NCBI GenBank assembly: GCA_023974075.1
Contig: JAMFTG010000059.1
Span: forward strand, 50,001 to 114,000
From: Chaenocephalus aceratus
Lineage: Eukaryota; Chordata; Actinopteri; Perciformes; Channichthyidae
Length of the DNA: 64,000 nt
Direction of reading: 5' to 3'
Shown: piece by piece, positions 54,837 to 64,000 of the stretch
How positions within the stretch are numbered: position 1 is the stretch's first letter
Layout: every line of letters begins with the position of its first letter
Program-made: the position numbers and the translations under genes
Notes under the pieces: model-generated
What the model saw: the letters and a program-made list of their open reading frames with translations, nothing else
Told to the model about the DNA's origin: nothing
The model's database searches: none

Positions 54837-56474
54837 AATCCTATTTTCTGCTCTTTCAATAGTTTGTCTTTACCATGAACTGTCACAGAGATATTCAATC
54901 GGAAAGAGAATGATGGCATCGGATCCAGACAGAATTGTTGACTTTTTTCATATCGGGGTTGCATTGTTTGGACCCTCACTGTAGCTTTCCAGTAGCGAGT
55001 TGACCGGGTCGTCCACCGGATCCTTGAAGGTCCTAGATATCATTTCTGGTGGACAACCTTTTACAACATTCCATGTCTGATTTCCCCCTGGGTAGGAAGT
55101 GGATTACAGTAGCAGTCAGATAGAACCAGCACTTCCCCCAAGTGACTTAATCGATGGTCTGGTATTTATCACAGTGCCTTTTTTAATTATTCCAACTACC
55201 AGCTTGTCAAGATCTGAGTTTTTGTGTTTTTAGTTTTCTGTTTTATTTAGATATGTGTTTTCTCGTGTCTTACTTCCCGTGTTTCCCGCCTGTCTGATAC
55301 CTGATCGCGTCTCACCTCCGCAGCTGTCTCTTTTCTTGCGATTGGTCTTGTGTGTATTTTGTTTTATGTTCTCTGTCGGTTCGTCGTCGTTGTTTTCCAT
55401 TCTCGATTTTGGGTTTTTGTTTACTCCTTTTCCTTTTGTTGATCGTGCCTGCTCGAGTATTTTTCTAGTGTTTGTTTTGGATCAGTTTTTTATTTAAGGT
55501 CTCTTTTTGTTCATACTTTAATACCCTCTTTATCCCGATGACCTCCTTCTCCTGACACGGCCATGTTGACTCAGCAGAGGCGCTTCTTCTCCAGCTGCCT
55601 CCTCTCAGCGGGGGGTCTCTGCTCCAGGACTTTAGAGGGGACGTGCTGCCTGTTTAGCACCTCAGTCCCGCTGACAGCTGTTGATTTTAGGAAGTGACCA
55701 AGCACCAATTAGAAGACCCAGTGTTTGAAGAAGTAGATCCTTTACTTAATTAAAAGTACTAATTATCTTAATCCATTTTAATCCTGTATGTAAATACTGC
55801 TATATTTTTTTACTATTTTAAATATTTGTTAATGTTCTTTTTTACGTACGCACCATGACACCAAGTCAAATTCCTCGTACGTGTGAACCTACCTGGAAAT
55901 AAACCTGATTCTGATTCCTGAAGTCATTTGAGACGTTTAGGTTTAGGATCGTTTACTTCTTTAATTTCTCACTGCCTTGTCTCTTGAAGCCGCTGCAGCG
56001 CAAACATTTCCCACATTGAGATCAATAAAGTTCTTCTTATCTTATCTGATCTTAATAGCATCAACTATACTTAAAGTATAACAAGTACTCAGTCTGTACA
56101 ATGACCCATTTCAGAAAGTACAGAAGTATTATCAGGTCAATGTACTTCAGGTATCAAAAGTAAAAGTACTCGTTTAAAGGATGGATCTTTTGACAGTATT
56201 ATGTTATCATGGTTCTTATTTGAGCCTGTTTTTAATTGCATTAAAGCCTTGGTTCTAAATGTGGAGCCAATAAAGATACTTAAAAGACTGCGTAGAGTAG
56301 TAGTACAGTACTGCATTATACTATATAATGTGTTTTTATATGTGCAAAGTATCTGTGAGTGTTAAAATAAATGTAAAAAGTAGCATCAAAGAGAAATACT
56401 TACAAGTACACATAATTAAAAAAGTGAGATACAGAAAGAGACAAACTCAAGGGTTTCACATTTGATAAATAATG
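54837..56474. other. Intergenic; retroelement-like tails, no gene
   Basis: The stretch 55240-55510 is T-rich, with an open frame that looks like the terminal region of a fish retroelement rather than a protein. A retroelement tail ('acattgagatcaataaagtt') lies near 56010-56045. The rest is unassigned. Confidence 0.4.
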
Positions 56475-56480
56475 TTTATT
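56475..56480 (-). terminator. Polyadenylation signal AATAAA (mesp)
   Basis: TTTATT on the + strand, 160 bases past the mesp stop codon in the direction of transcription. Confidence 0.65.
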
Positions 56481-56639
56481 CTGTTTTAGAAAAATGTAAT
56501 AAATAAACATTTCTATGTACAATATTAAGGACATAAATATATGTTGTTGAAAATAACAAAAAGGAGACGCTTCGTCCGTTAAATAAATGTTCTTAGAGGT
56601 CATTGTTGCAATGAGATAAAGTCGAGTGGACTGGCGTCC

Positions 56640-56717
56640 TCAGCAGTGTCCGGGGAACGCTGCGTTCTGAAGGAGCCAGACGGGTTCGCTGGCGAAGAGA
56701 GAAGCTCCGTTTGGAAC
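56640..56717 (-). CDS. mesp: mesp exon 2 (residues 218-242) and stop
   Basis: Behind the acceptor 'tccttcgtcctcag' it encodes 'VPNGASLFASEPVWLLQNAA' and 'FPGHC', then TGA. The two-exon layout with a very short second coding exon fits the family. Confidence 0.82.
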   Translation of the reverse strand, partial: VPNGASLFASEPVWLLQNAAFPGHC

Positions 56718-58695
56718 CTGAGGACGAAGGAAAGCATTTCTGTCAGAAACGTATTCAGCTGTAACATGTTAACGTATCAGCTGTAACATGTTAACGTATC
56801 AGCTGTAACATGTTAACGTATCAGCTGTAACATCTCGGACGTTCAAAAGCAGGTCCATGGTTTGTTTGAGCACTGGTTCAACAACGAGACGTAGAATACG
56901 GGCAGAGAGCAATCTAATATTTCATAGTACTCAGGTCTTGTGTTTGAGTAAAAGTAGAAGTACTCAGTTCTTATACTTGAGTAAAAGTAGAAGTACTCAG
57001 GTCTTATACTTGAGTAAAAGTACTCAGGTCTTGTGTTTGAGTAAAAGTAGAAGTACTCAGATCTTGGACTTGAGTAAAAGTACTCAGATCTTGTACTTGA
57101 GTAAAAGTAGAAGTACTTAGGTATTGTACTTGAGTAAAAGTAGAAGTACTCAGGTCTTGTGTTTGAGTAAAAGTAGAAGTACTCAGATCTTGGACTTGAG
57201 TACAAGTACTCAGATCTTGTACTTGAGTAAAAGTAGAAGTACTTAGGTATTGTACTTGAGTAAAAGTAGAAGTACTCAGGTCTTGTGTTTGAGTAAAAGT
57301 AGAAGTACTTAGGTATTGTACTTGAGTAAAAGTAGAAGTACTCAGTTCTTGAGTAAAAGTAGAAGTACTCAGATCTTGTACTTGAGTAAAAGTAGACTTA
57401 CTCAGGTCTTGTACTTGAGTAAAAGTAAAAGTACTCAGATCTTGTACTTGAGTAAAAGTACTCAGATCTTGTACTTGAGTGAAAGTAGAAGTACACAGAA
57501 CTTATACTTGAGTAAAAGTACTCAGGTCTTGTACTTGAGTAAAAGTAGAAGTACTCAGATCTTATACTTGAGTAAAAGTAGAAGTACACAGAACTTATAC
57601 TTGAGTAAAAGTACTCAGGTCTTGTACTTGAGTAAAAGTAGAAGTACTCAGGTCTTGTACTTGAGTAAAAGTACTAAGATCTTGTACTTGAGTAAAAGTA
57701 CTCAGATATTGTACTTGAGTGAAAGTAGAAGTACACAGATCTTGTGTTTGAGTAAAAGTAGAAGTACACAGATCTTATACTTGAGTAATAGTAGAAGTAC
57801 ACAGATCTTATACTTGATTAAAAGTAGAAGTACTACTGTAATGGAGTATTTTAAGACCCTAGTATTTGTACTTTTACTTTAGTAAGTAATCTGAGTACTT
57901 CTTCCACCACATGAAACTGCGAAGAAGCATCGTTGGTACAGGCAGTCAAATAAAAGCAACATGTCAGCCAAGTGGACTTAATGGCTCTGTGACGCAGAGC
58001 AGCCGAGCCTGACGAGACGAGCTCAGAGCAGGATATGAACATACCTGGTAGGAAGGCTGCTCTGGGGTCGGGCTCACGGCGGGAAAGTCTGCTTCCTGCT
58101 GGGCGTAGCTCTCTGTCGGCTGACCCAGGAACTGCTGCAGACGTTGGGGTTCTTGAACAGATTCGGATGCTTTCTGCTCCAGAACCTCCTCGCTGAGGCC
58201 GAGCTGCGCCGACAGGTACGAGATGTATCGGATGGTGAGGCGCAGAGTGTCGATTTTGGTGAGGGTCTGTCCTTCCGGCGCCACAGATGCAGGTAAATAC
58301 GTCCTCAGGTGGTTCAGAGACTTGGTCAGATCCCTCATCCTGTGCTTCTCCCTGTCGCTCGCCGTCTGGCGCTTCTTCCCCGGGTATCTGGATCTGGATT
58401 TCTTTGTCGTGGAGGCAGGAAGAGTTTGGGCGTCTTGGCTCTTTTGCTGAGGAACCGCCGGGCTTTTGAAGACCAAGCAGTCCAAAGGGTTGGGTTCGTT
58501 CGTCTGGAAAGCGTTGGGGGAGAAGCAGAACGAGTCCACAGAGGAGGTGGGCGACAAGGAGCTGCTGCTGGCGCTGAAGTAGCCAGGATCTGAAGCTGCA
58601 TCGAAGGCCAGCGTGTTGTAGTGTTTGTCCATCAGGGAGTCGAAGAGGAAGGCTTCGTGGTGGAGCTGCAGGTCGGAGCAGAAGGACACATCCAT
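56640..58695 (-). CDS. mesp: Mesp-family bHLH transcription factor, two exons
   Basis: 242 residues from 651 + 78 coding bases. The bHLH domain is at residues 110-166: basic part 'RQTASDREKHRMRDLTKSLN', a loop with 'PASVAPEGQTLTKIDTLRLT', and helix 2 'IRYISYLSAQLG'. The N-terminal part is Ser-rich ('SASSSSLSPTSSVDSFCFSP'). Mesp proteins drive segmental identity in presomitic mesoderm and early heart mesoderm, acting in the nucleus on E-boxes. I chose the start at 58695 ('MDVSFCSDLQLHHEAFLFDS') because the upstream in-frame ATGs overlap or precede the TATA-like box. The stop TGA is at 56642-56640. The tail-to-tail position with anpep matches human MESP2-ANPEP. I cannot decide which teleost mesp paralogue it is (mespa or mespb type). 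Confidence 0.9.
56756..56827. repeat. Four 22-bp repeats, each with a CAGCTG E-box, mesp intron
   Basis: CAGCTG occurs at 56756, 56778, 56800 and 56822, exactly 22 bp apart, within 'tatcagctgtaacatgttaa' units, 39 bp upstream of exon 2 in the mesp intron. Confidence 0.9.
56926..57910. repeat. 33-bp minisatellite (about 27 copies) inside a dispersed repeat, mesp intron
   Basis: The unit contains 'cttgtacttgagtaaaagta' and 'gaagtactcagat', often shortened by deletion of 'agaagta'. It ends in the unexpanded sequence 'actgtaatggagtatttta' to 'gagtacttcttccaccac', which also occurs alone at 53575-53651. Open frames through it are artefacts. Confidence 0.9.
58045..58695 (-). CDS. mesp: mesp exon 1 (residues 1-217)
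   Basis: Carries the whole bHLH domain and ends 'SPTPEQPSYQ' at a consensus donor (ag|gtatgt) in phase 0. Reading on past the donor reaches a stop after 20 or so unrelated residues. Confidence 0.92.
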
Positions 58696-58759
58696 GGCGG
58701 CTGCAGGGCGAGAGAAGCTGAGTGGGTTTCTGGTGAGGCAGGAGAGGAGAGTGAGGAGG

Positions 58760-58812
58760 GAAGGACACTTGGGATCCATATAAGAGGAGAGAGGTGTGAC
58801 GTTGCACCTCCA
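58760..58812 (-). promoter_or_regulatory. mesp: mesp core promoter with palindromic T-box-like site
   Basis: Read on the minus strand, a TATA-like 'cttatatgg' lies at about 58773-58782, 80 bases before the ATG. Just upstream of it, at 58792-58809, is AGGTGTGACGTTGCACCT: one exact T-box half-site (AGGTGTGA) facing a second diverged half-site. Mesp genes are known targets of Tbx6-type factors. That this site is used is inference. Confidence 0.5.
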
Positions 58813-59039
58813 GCGGCCACCTTGAGTCCTGAGAGTCTGGGCGGGGGGTCTCGTGGGAAACATGGCAGCTCCAGGACTGAAGTGTGACTCGGGGATCCTC
58901 ACACGGAGAGAGATGATGGAGAGAGATTCACACCGCCCACTCCCGCAGCCTGGGAACAGGAGAGGAGGTAGGCCTCGAGGTAAAGACACGAAGCACTGAC
59001 AGAGAAACACGGGACTCCTTTGCTCTAGAGGAGACGAGT

Positions 59040-60413
59040 TAGAGGGCTCGGTCTGACCGGAGGGCTCGTCTTAGATTTCATGTTATTATTTATTGTATAA
59101 TTAAATAAGACGCTAAAGAGAAATACATTAAACATTGAATCAGAACCAAGCTTTATTTATTCCACGCAGAAAAGTGGGTTTTGGAACAGTTGCTCTTTTC
59201 AGAATCAAATAAAAATGAAATATAAGAACATATGTTTTTTACGTTTTTTACATAGTTAAATAATGAAATGTATAATAACAAGAACATCTAATAAATTCTA
59301 AATAATTCCACAAACGTAACAAAATAAAGTAAAATGTTTGCATAAAACTTCAAAAATCAAATATAAATAATATCAATAATGAAATAAAAATACTCATACA
59401 AACATAATCATTTGAAGTGTGCATAATACTTCAATTATATGTACAAATATACAAATGTGTGCATTTAATCAAATACATATGCCTAAAAAAGAGAATACAA
59501 ATGTCAGGCATTCAGAACAATGTATTTTATTTGTGTGAGAGAAAGAGCAAGTGTTAATTAAATTATATCTAAAATAAGGAACATTGTGTGTACTTTGTGT
59601 ACTTGTTGTGTACTCTCCTCTGTTGTGTACTAGTTTTCAAAGTGATGTGTGTGACTGAAAGCAGACCAGCGACCCCCAGGTCTGAAAGGCTCTTGGATTA
59701 CAGAATAAAAGCCTCTCGCTGCAGATCTCAGGTCCTTTGAAGCTCAACGCGGCGTCCATCTTCTGCTTTGCTAATGCGTGTATTAGTGGGACTCATTAAA
59801 GGCAGTGCTCGTCATGAACTCGGCCCGCGGCCCTCGGCCTGGAGAAGTGTGCCGGCAGCAGCTGTGAAGTGTGAGGACTTTACACCTCGTGCTGTTTGGA
59901 CAGCAGCGAGGCCTGGGGAGGACACATACCTCCTGAGTCCTGACACACTTTACATGTGAGGAATATCAACTACATGTGCTCAAGTTGATCAAAACACACA
60001 CTTAAGGTCCACTGTCCTGGAACTGATCTCAAGGACAGACTTTCAGAACCAGAACCGTCTTTCCTTGTTGTGTTGTTGTGTTGTTATGTTTTTTATGCTG
60101 CAAAAGCACTTTCTATCATGACATAGCTCCACTGATGCACGGCGTTGTGTCTCCCACTCGGTCACGCAGCTCTCTCTCTGGACTCTCTGTTGTCTCTGAG
60201 GAAGCCACGGTCAGGTGTGGATCTGACCTCAGAGCAGCGTTCCCACTGAACGGCGCGTCGCTTTTGACTCCTGCTCGGCAGCCGAGGTGAAACCTGAGCA
60301 GGAGGTGTGAGGAGATCCCGCAGCAACCCTCTCTGGAGCGACCAACTGAAGCAGCGTGCTGGAATACATATCATGAGTAATTAAGAACATGTTTGAGGTT
60401 CAGGGCAGACATC
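59040..60413. other. Upstream of mesp; no gene seen
   Basis: AT-rich to 59570, then unique-looking sequence. Positions 59510-59740 are a diverged duplicate of 61075-61740 ('gactgaaagcaga', 'aggtctgaaagg', 'ctgcagatctcaggtcc'). T-box-like octamers AGGTGTGG (60213-60220) and AGGTGTGA (60303-60310) are present. Confidence 0.45.
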
Positions 60414-61057
60414 AGCCGCGTTCACACTGCGGTACTTTTCCCACAAAGGTTCATGCGAACTTAGTTCATGATCGCGTTCACACCAAAAAGAGCCGGTACT
60501 AAAAGTAGTTCATGCGAAAGCAGGGACTTTCGAGGGGCTCTTTTTTGAGAAAAAAGCTATATTCCTGATTGGCTGGGCGGAAAAAAGTTTTGTGAAGCCG
60601 CCATTTTATTATCCTCGCATTAGCATTATTAGCATTAGCATTAGATTAGCATTATTAGCATTAGCATTAGCCCAGCGCAGAAACGCAGAGAGACTAATTT
60701 ATGGCAACACAAAAGAAAACATGGGAGCGGTGGAGATGAGGAGGTGGCGGCGTTCTGGCGATTTACTCGGAAGGCTTCAGTAGAAGCTGCTGGGACTCCC
60801 AGCAGCTTCTACTGAAGCCTTCCCCAACTCCGGGGACTTCCGGCCGGGGACTTTGGGCGGCAGTATACGCCGTGAAGTGGTTTGCGGCCTGCCAGTAAAC
60901 CCAAAGCAGAAGAAGAAGAAGTGACGTCAGCGGCTTCATTTGCCTAATCCTCCCCCAGGGACTTATTCCGGTGTGAACGCGATCTGTACTAAGTTCATGA
61001 GAACTAAAGAGTTCTCAGGAACCTTTGTGGGAAAAGTACCGCAGTGTGAACGCGGCT
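60414..61057. mobile_element. Inverted-repeat MITE, copy C
   Basis: The left end 'agccgcgttcacactgcggt' and right end 'accgcagtgtgaacgcggct' are inverted, with 'acttttcccacaaaggttca' just inside. Internal segments match copy A in reverse ('gaagtggtttgcggcctgcc'), so its middle is inverted relative to copy A. It contains a 55-bp palindrome. Confidence 0.85.
60769..60823. repeat. 55-bp perfect palindrome with 1-base spacer
   Basis: 27-base arms beginning 'ggaaggcttcagtagaagct' are exact reverse complements around a single C. It lies in the middle of MITE copy C and is not in copy A. Confidence 0.93.
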
Positions 61058-61125
61058 ATTAAGAACTATTTATTCGACTTCAGGTTGTATTTTATTTTTG
61101 TGAGAGAAAGGGCAATCAAGTAAGT

Positions 61126-61515
61126 CAGGGGGGTCAAACTCAATTTCATGGCGGGCCACATCAGCATTATGGCTGCACTCAAAGGGCCGGTTGTATTATA
61201 TAAATATACATATATAAAAGTATGTATTATATTACATTATTGCCGCTGTAATTGATTATTATCGGAGAGGGGATAATGACTTCATAATGAACTAGTCTGA
61301 AAGCAGAAGTCTGAAATAATTGCAACCAATTGCAAGTCCCTTCAGTGGCATGTCACAAAATGAGATGCATTGTGGGACATGTAGTATATGGGCTTCTGTA
61401 AAGTGGCATGTAACCGTATAATAAACGTATTCTATTCTTTGCAAGCTCTTGAGGGCCGCATGAAATGAAGTCGCGGGCCGTATTTGGCCCCCGGGCCTTG
61501 AGTTTGACACCCCTG
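61126..61515. mobile_element. hAT-like element
   Basis: The ends 'caggggggtcaaactcaa' and 'ttgagtttgacacccctg' are inverted, with 'gcgggccacat' and 'cgggccgtatttggcccccg' inside. The target duplication is not clear. It interrupts the duplicated block (the 61075-61740 copy). Confidence 0.75.
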
Positions 61516-61815
61516 AGTCAATGATATCTAATATCAGGAATATTGTGTGTACTCAATGTACTTGTTGTGTCTCTCTTCTATTGTGTTGTTTGTTTTACGT
61601 ACTTTTTGTTTTGCACGGTGAAGTTTTGTGACTGAAAGCAGAGTCTTTTCAACGATACCTCAGGTCTGAAAGGTTCTTGGTTACAAAAGAAAAGCCTGAG
61701 CCCTTTAACTGCAGATCTCAGGTCCAGCGAAGAATGAAATGTAAATGTACCGAAGTGTTATAAATTAAATAAGAACGTTTTTGAGGTACATATCATGTTT
61801 GTTGTAATTCTACTA

Positions 61816-64000
61816 ATTCAATCAGTCAATGTTTATTTATAGCCCAATATCACATGTTACATTGGTCTCAGTGGACTGTACAGAATATCAGTATGACAAT
61901 ACGACACCCTCTGTCCTCAGACCCTCTGTCCTTAGACCCTCTGTCCTAAGACCCTCTGTCCTCAGACCCTCTGTCCTTAGACCCTCTGTCCTTAGACCCT
62001 CTGTCCTTACACCCTCTGTCCTCAGACCCTCTGTCCTTAGACCCTCTGTCCTAAGACCCTCTGTCCTCAGACCCTCTGTCCTTAGACCCTCTGTCCTTAA
62101 ACCCTCTGTCCTCAGACCCTCTGTCCTTAGACCCTCTGTCCTTAGACCCTCTGTCCTCAGACCCTCTGTCCTTAGACCCTCCGTCCTTAGACCCTCCGTC
62201 CTCAGACCCTCTGTCCTTAGACCCTCTGTCCTTAGACCCTCTGTCCTCAGACCCTCTGTCCTCAGACCCTCTGTCCTTAGACCCTCTGTCCTTTGACCCT
62301 CTGTCCTCAGACCCTCTGTCCTTAGACCCTCTGTCCTTACACCCTCTGTCCTCAGACCCTCTGTCCTTAGACCCTCTGTCCTAAGACCCTCTGTCCTCAG
62401 ACCCTCTGTCCTTAGACCCTCTGTCCTTAAACCCTCTGTCCTCAGACCCTCTGTCCTTAGACCCTCTGTCCTTAGACCCTCTGTCCTCAGACCCTCTGTC
62501 CTTAGACCCTCCGTCCTTAGACCCTCCGTCCTCAGACCCTCTGTCCTTAGACCCTCTGTCCTTAGACCCTCTGTCCTCAGACCCTCTGTCCTCAGACCCT
62601 CTGTCCTTAGACCCTCTGTCCTTTGACCCTCTGTCCTCAGACCCTCTGTCCTTAGACCCTCTGTCATTAGACCCTCTGTCCTCAGACCCTCTGTCCTTAG
62701 ACCCTCTGTCCTCAGACCCTCTGTCCTTAGACCCTCTGTCCTTAGACCCTCTGTCCTCAGACCCTCTGTCCTTAGACCCTCTGTCCTCAGACCCTCTGTC
62801 CTTAGACCCTCTGTCTTTAGACCCTCTGTCCTTAGACCCTCTGTCCTCAGACCCTCTGTCCTTAGACCCTCTGTCCTCAGACCCTCTTCCTCCGACCTCT
62901 GTCCTTAGACCCTCTGTCCTCAGACCCTCTGTCCTCAGACCCTCTGTCCTCAGACCCTCTGTCCTTAGACCCTCTGTCCTCAGACCCTCTGTCCTTACAC
63001 CCTCTGTCCTTAGACCCTCTGTCCTTCGACCCTCTGTCCTTAGACCCTCTGTCCTAAGACCCTCTGTCCTCAGACCCTCTGTCCTTAGACCCTCTGTCCT
63101 TAAACCCTCTGTCCTCAGACCCTCTGTCCTTAGACCCTCTGTCCTTAGACCCTCTGTCCTCAGACCCTCTGTCCTTAGACCCTCCGTCCTTAGACCCTCC
63201 GTCCTCAGACCCTCTGTCCTTAGACCCTCTGTCCTTAGACCCTCTGTCCTCAGACCCTCTGTCCTCAGACCCTCTGTCCTTAGACCCTCTGTCCTTTGAC
63301 CCTCTGTCCTTAGACCCTCTGTCCTTACACCCTCTGTCCTCAGACCCTCTGTCCTTAGACCCTCTGTCCTTACACCCTCTGTCCTCAGACCCTCTGTCCT
63401 TAGACCCTCTGTCCTAAGACCCTCTGTCCTCAGACCCTCTGTCCTTAGACCCTCTGTCCTTAAACCCTCTGTCCTCAGACCCTCTGTCCTTAGACCCTCT
63501 GTCCTTAGACCCTCTGTCCTCAGACCCTCTGTCCTTAGACCCTCCGTCCTTAGATTCTCTGTCCTCAGACCCTCTGTCCTTAGACCCTCTGTCCTTAGAC
63601 CCTCTGTCCTCAGACCCTCTGTCCTTAGACCCTCTGTCCTTAGATCCTCTGTCCTTAGACCCTTACATTGTACAAGGAAACACTTCCAGAGAAACCCCAC
63701 AGTTTAAAGGGAACATGGGAGAAACCTCAGGGAGAGCAGCAGAGGAGGGATCCCTCTCCCAGGACGGACAGACTGCAATAGATGCCGTGTGTAAATCCAA
63801 GAGATAATACATTTTACAGCAGATAGACCGAATGTTAGGAAATGCATGTGTCTGTAATGAGAAGATGAATCCACGAGGATGTCAGCAATCCTGTGGAAGC
63901 CATCAGGGAAGCAGCATGACGAGACCCAAGGCAGGACCATTCAACATTAGCACAGACAATTCATCTAATTATCATGGTGTAACATGCAGGGCCGTCCCCG
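61816..64000 (-). mobile_element. L2-type LINE 3' region with expanded 15-bp array, runs off the window
   Basis: Flanking sequence matches the 3' UTR of the LINE at 17137-19646: 'tgtttatttatagcccaata' on one side, and 'gggagaaacctcagggagag' and 'ggatccctctcccaggacgg' on the other. The LINE body would lie beyond the right edge. Confidence 0.85.
61905..63665. repeat. 15-bp minisatellite, about 117 copies
   Basis: The unit is ACCCTCTGTCCTTAG or ACCCTCTGTCCTCAG, with rarer variants (TTAC, TAAG, TTAA, TTTG, CCGTCC). The related LINE at 17285-17350 has only 4 units. Variant markers recur with a 330-bp offset, so blocks of 22 units were duplicated. Frames open on both strands are artefacts of the stop-free 15-bp unit. 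Confidence 0.95.

Noticed and set aside
55255..55497. 80-codon hydrophobic frame
   Set aside because: T-rich sequence in a probable retroelement end; composition alone explains the Phe/Leu/Val content.
58223..58887. Several frames antisense to mesp exon 1
   Set aside because: Shadows of the GC-rich mesp coding exon.
58696..59010. In-frame extension of mesp upstream of 58695
   Set aside because: The upstream codons overlap the TATA-like box and T-box-like site, and the residues do not look like a mesp N-terminus; the 58695 start fits better.
61829..63700. Long 'RTEGL' and 'RPSVL' repeat frames
   Set aside because: Products of the 15-bp array in a LINE 3' UTR, present on both strands; not proteins.

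Overview
The window is a piece of a ray-finned fish (teleost) genome. The evidence is small spliced exons with GT-AG introns, abundant L2-type LINE fragments, tRNA-derived SINEs, many short hAT-like and other terminal-inverted-repeat elements, long (CA)n runs and large minisatellites. I cannot name the species.

There are two intact protein-coding genes. The first, on the + strand, is membrane alanyl aminopeptidase (aminopeptidase N, anpep). I joined 20 coding exons between 24206 and 51819; every junction keeps frame and the product is 965 residues. It has the GAMEN motif, the HELAH zinc site with its downstream glutamate, the catalytic tyrosine and the four C-terminal cysteines. A TATA box and a probable noncoding first exon lie about 16 kb upstream (8131-8274). 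The second gene, on the - strand, is a two-exon mesp-family bHLH factor of 242 residues (58695 down to 56640). The two genes are tail to tail, the arrangement I recall for MESP2 and ANPEP in human, so this looks like conserved synteny.

Layout. 1-8130: dispersed repeats and a 3.5-kb array of 33-bp units. 8131-24205: promoter and long first intron of anpep, holding a decayed SWIM-zinc-finger gene split by a LINE (11456-12813), a MITE split by a 2.5-kb LINE (16712-19851), a 38-bp minisatellite and (CA)n tracts. 24206-52613: anpep, with introns loaded with 72-bp, 37-bp and 57-bp tandem arrays and hAT insertions that still have exact 8-bp target duplications. 52614-56474: intergenic, with an 827-bp inverted-repeat element. 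56475-58810: mesp, with a 33-bp array in its intron and T-box-like sites at its promoter. 58811-64000: upstream of mesp, ending in a LINE 3' end carrying about 117 copies of a 15-bp unit.

I found no new enzymatic or defence system. The most unusual theme is that at least six of the large tandem arrays appear to have grown inside copies of dispersed repeats, whose unexpanded or few-copy relatives are in the same window. Several arrays sit right beside exons, and the 57-bp array repeats splice-site-like sequence about 39 times in front of anpep exon 17. The very long open frames across these arrays exist because unit lengths divisible by three happen to lack stops; they should not be read as genes.
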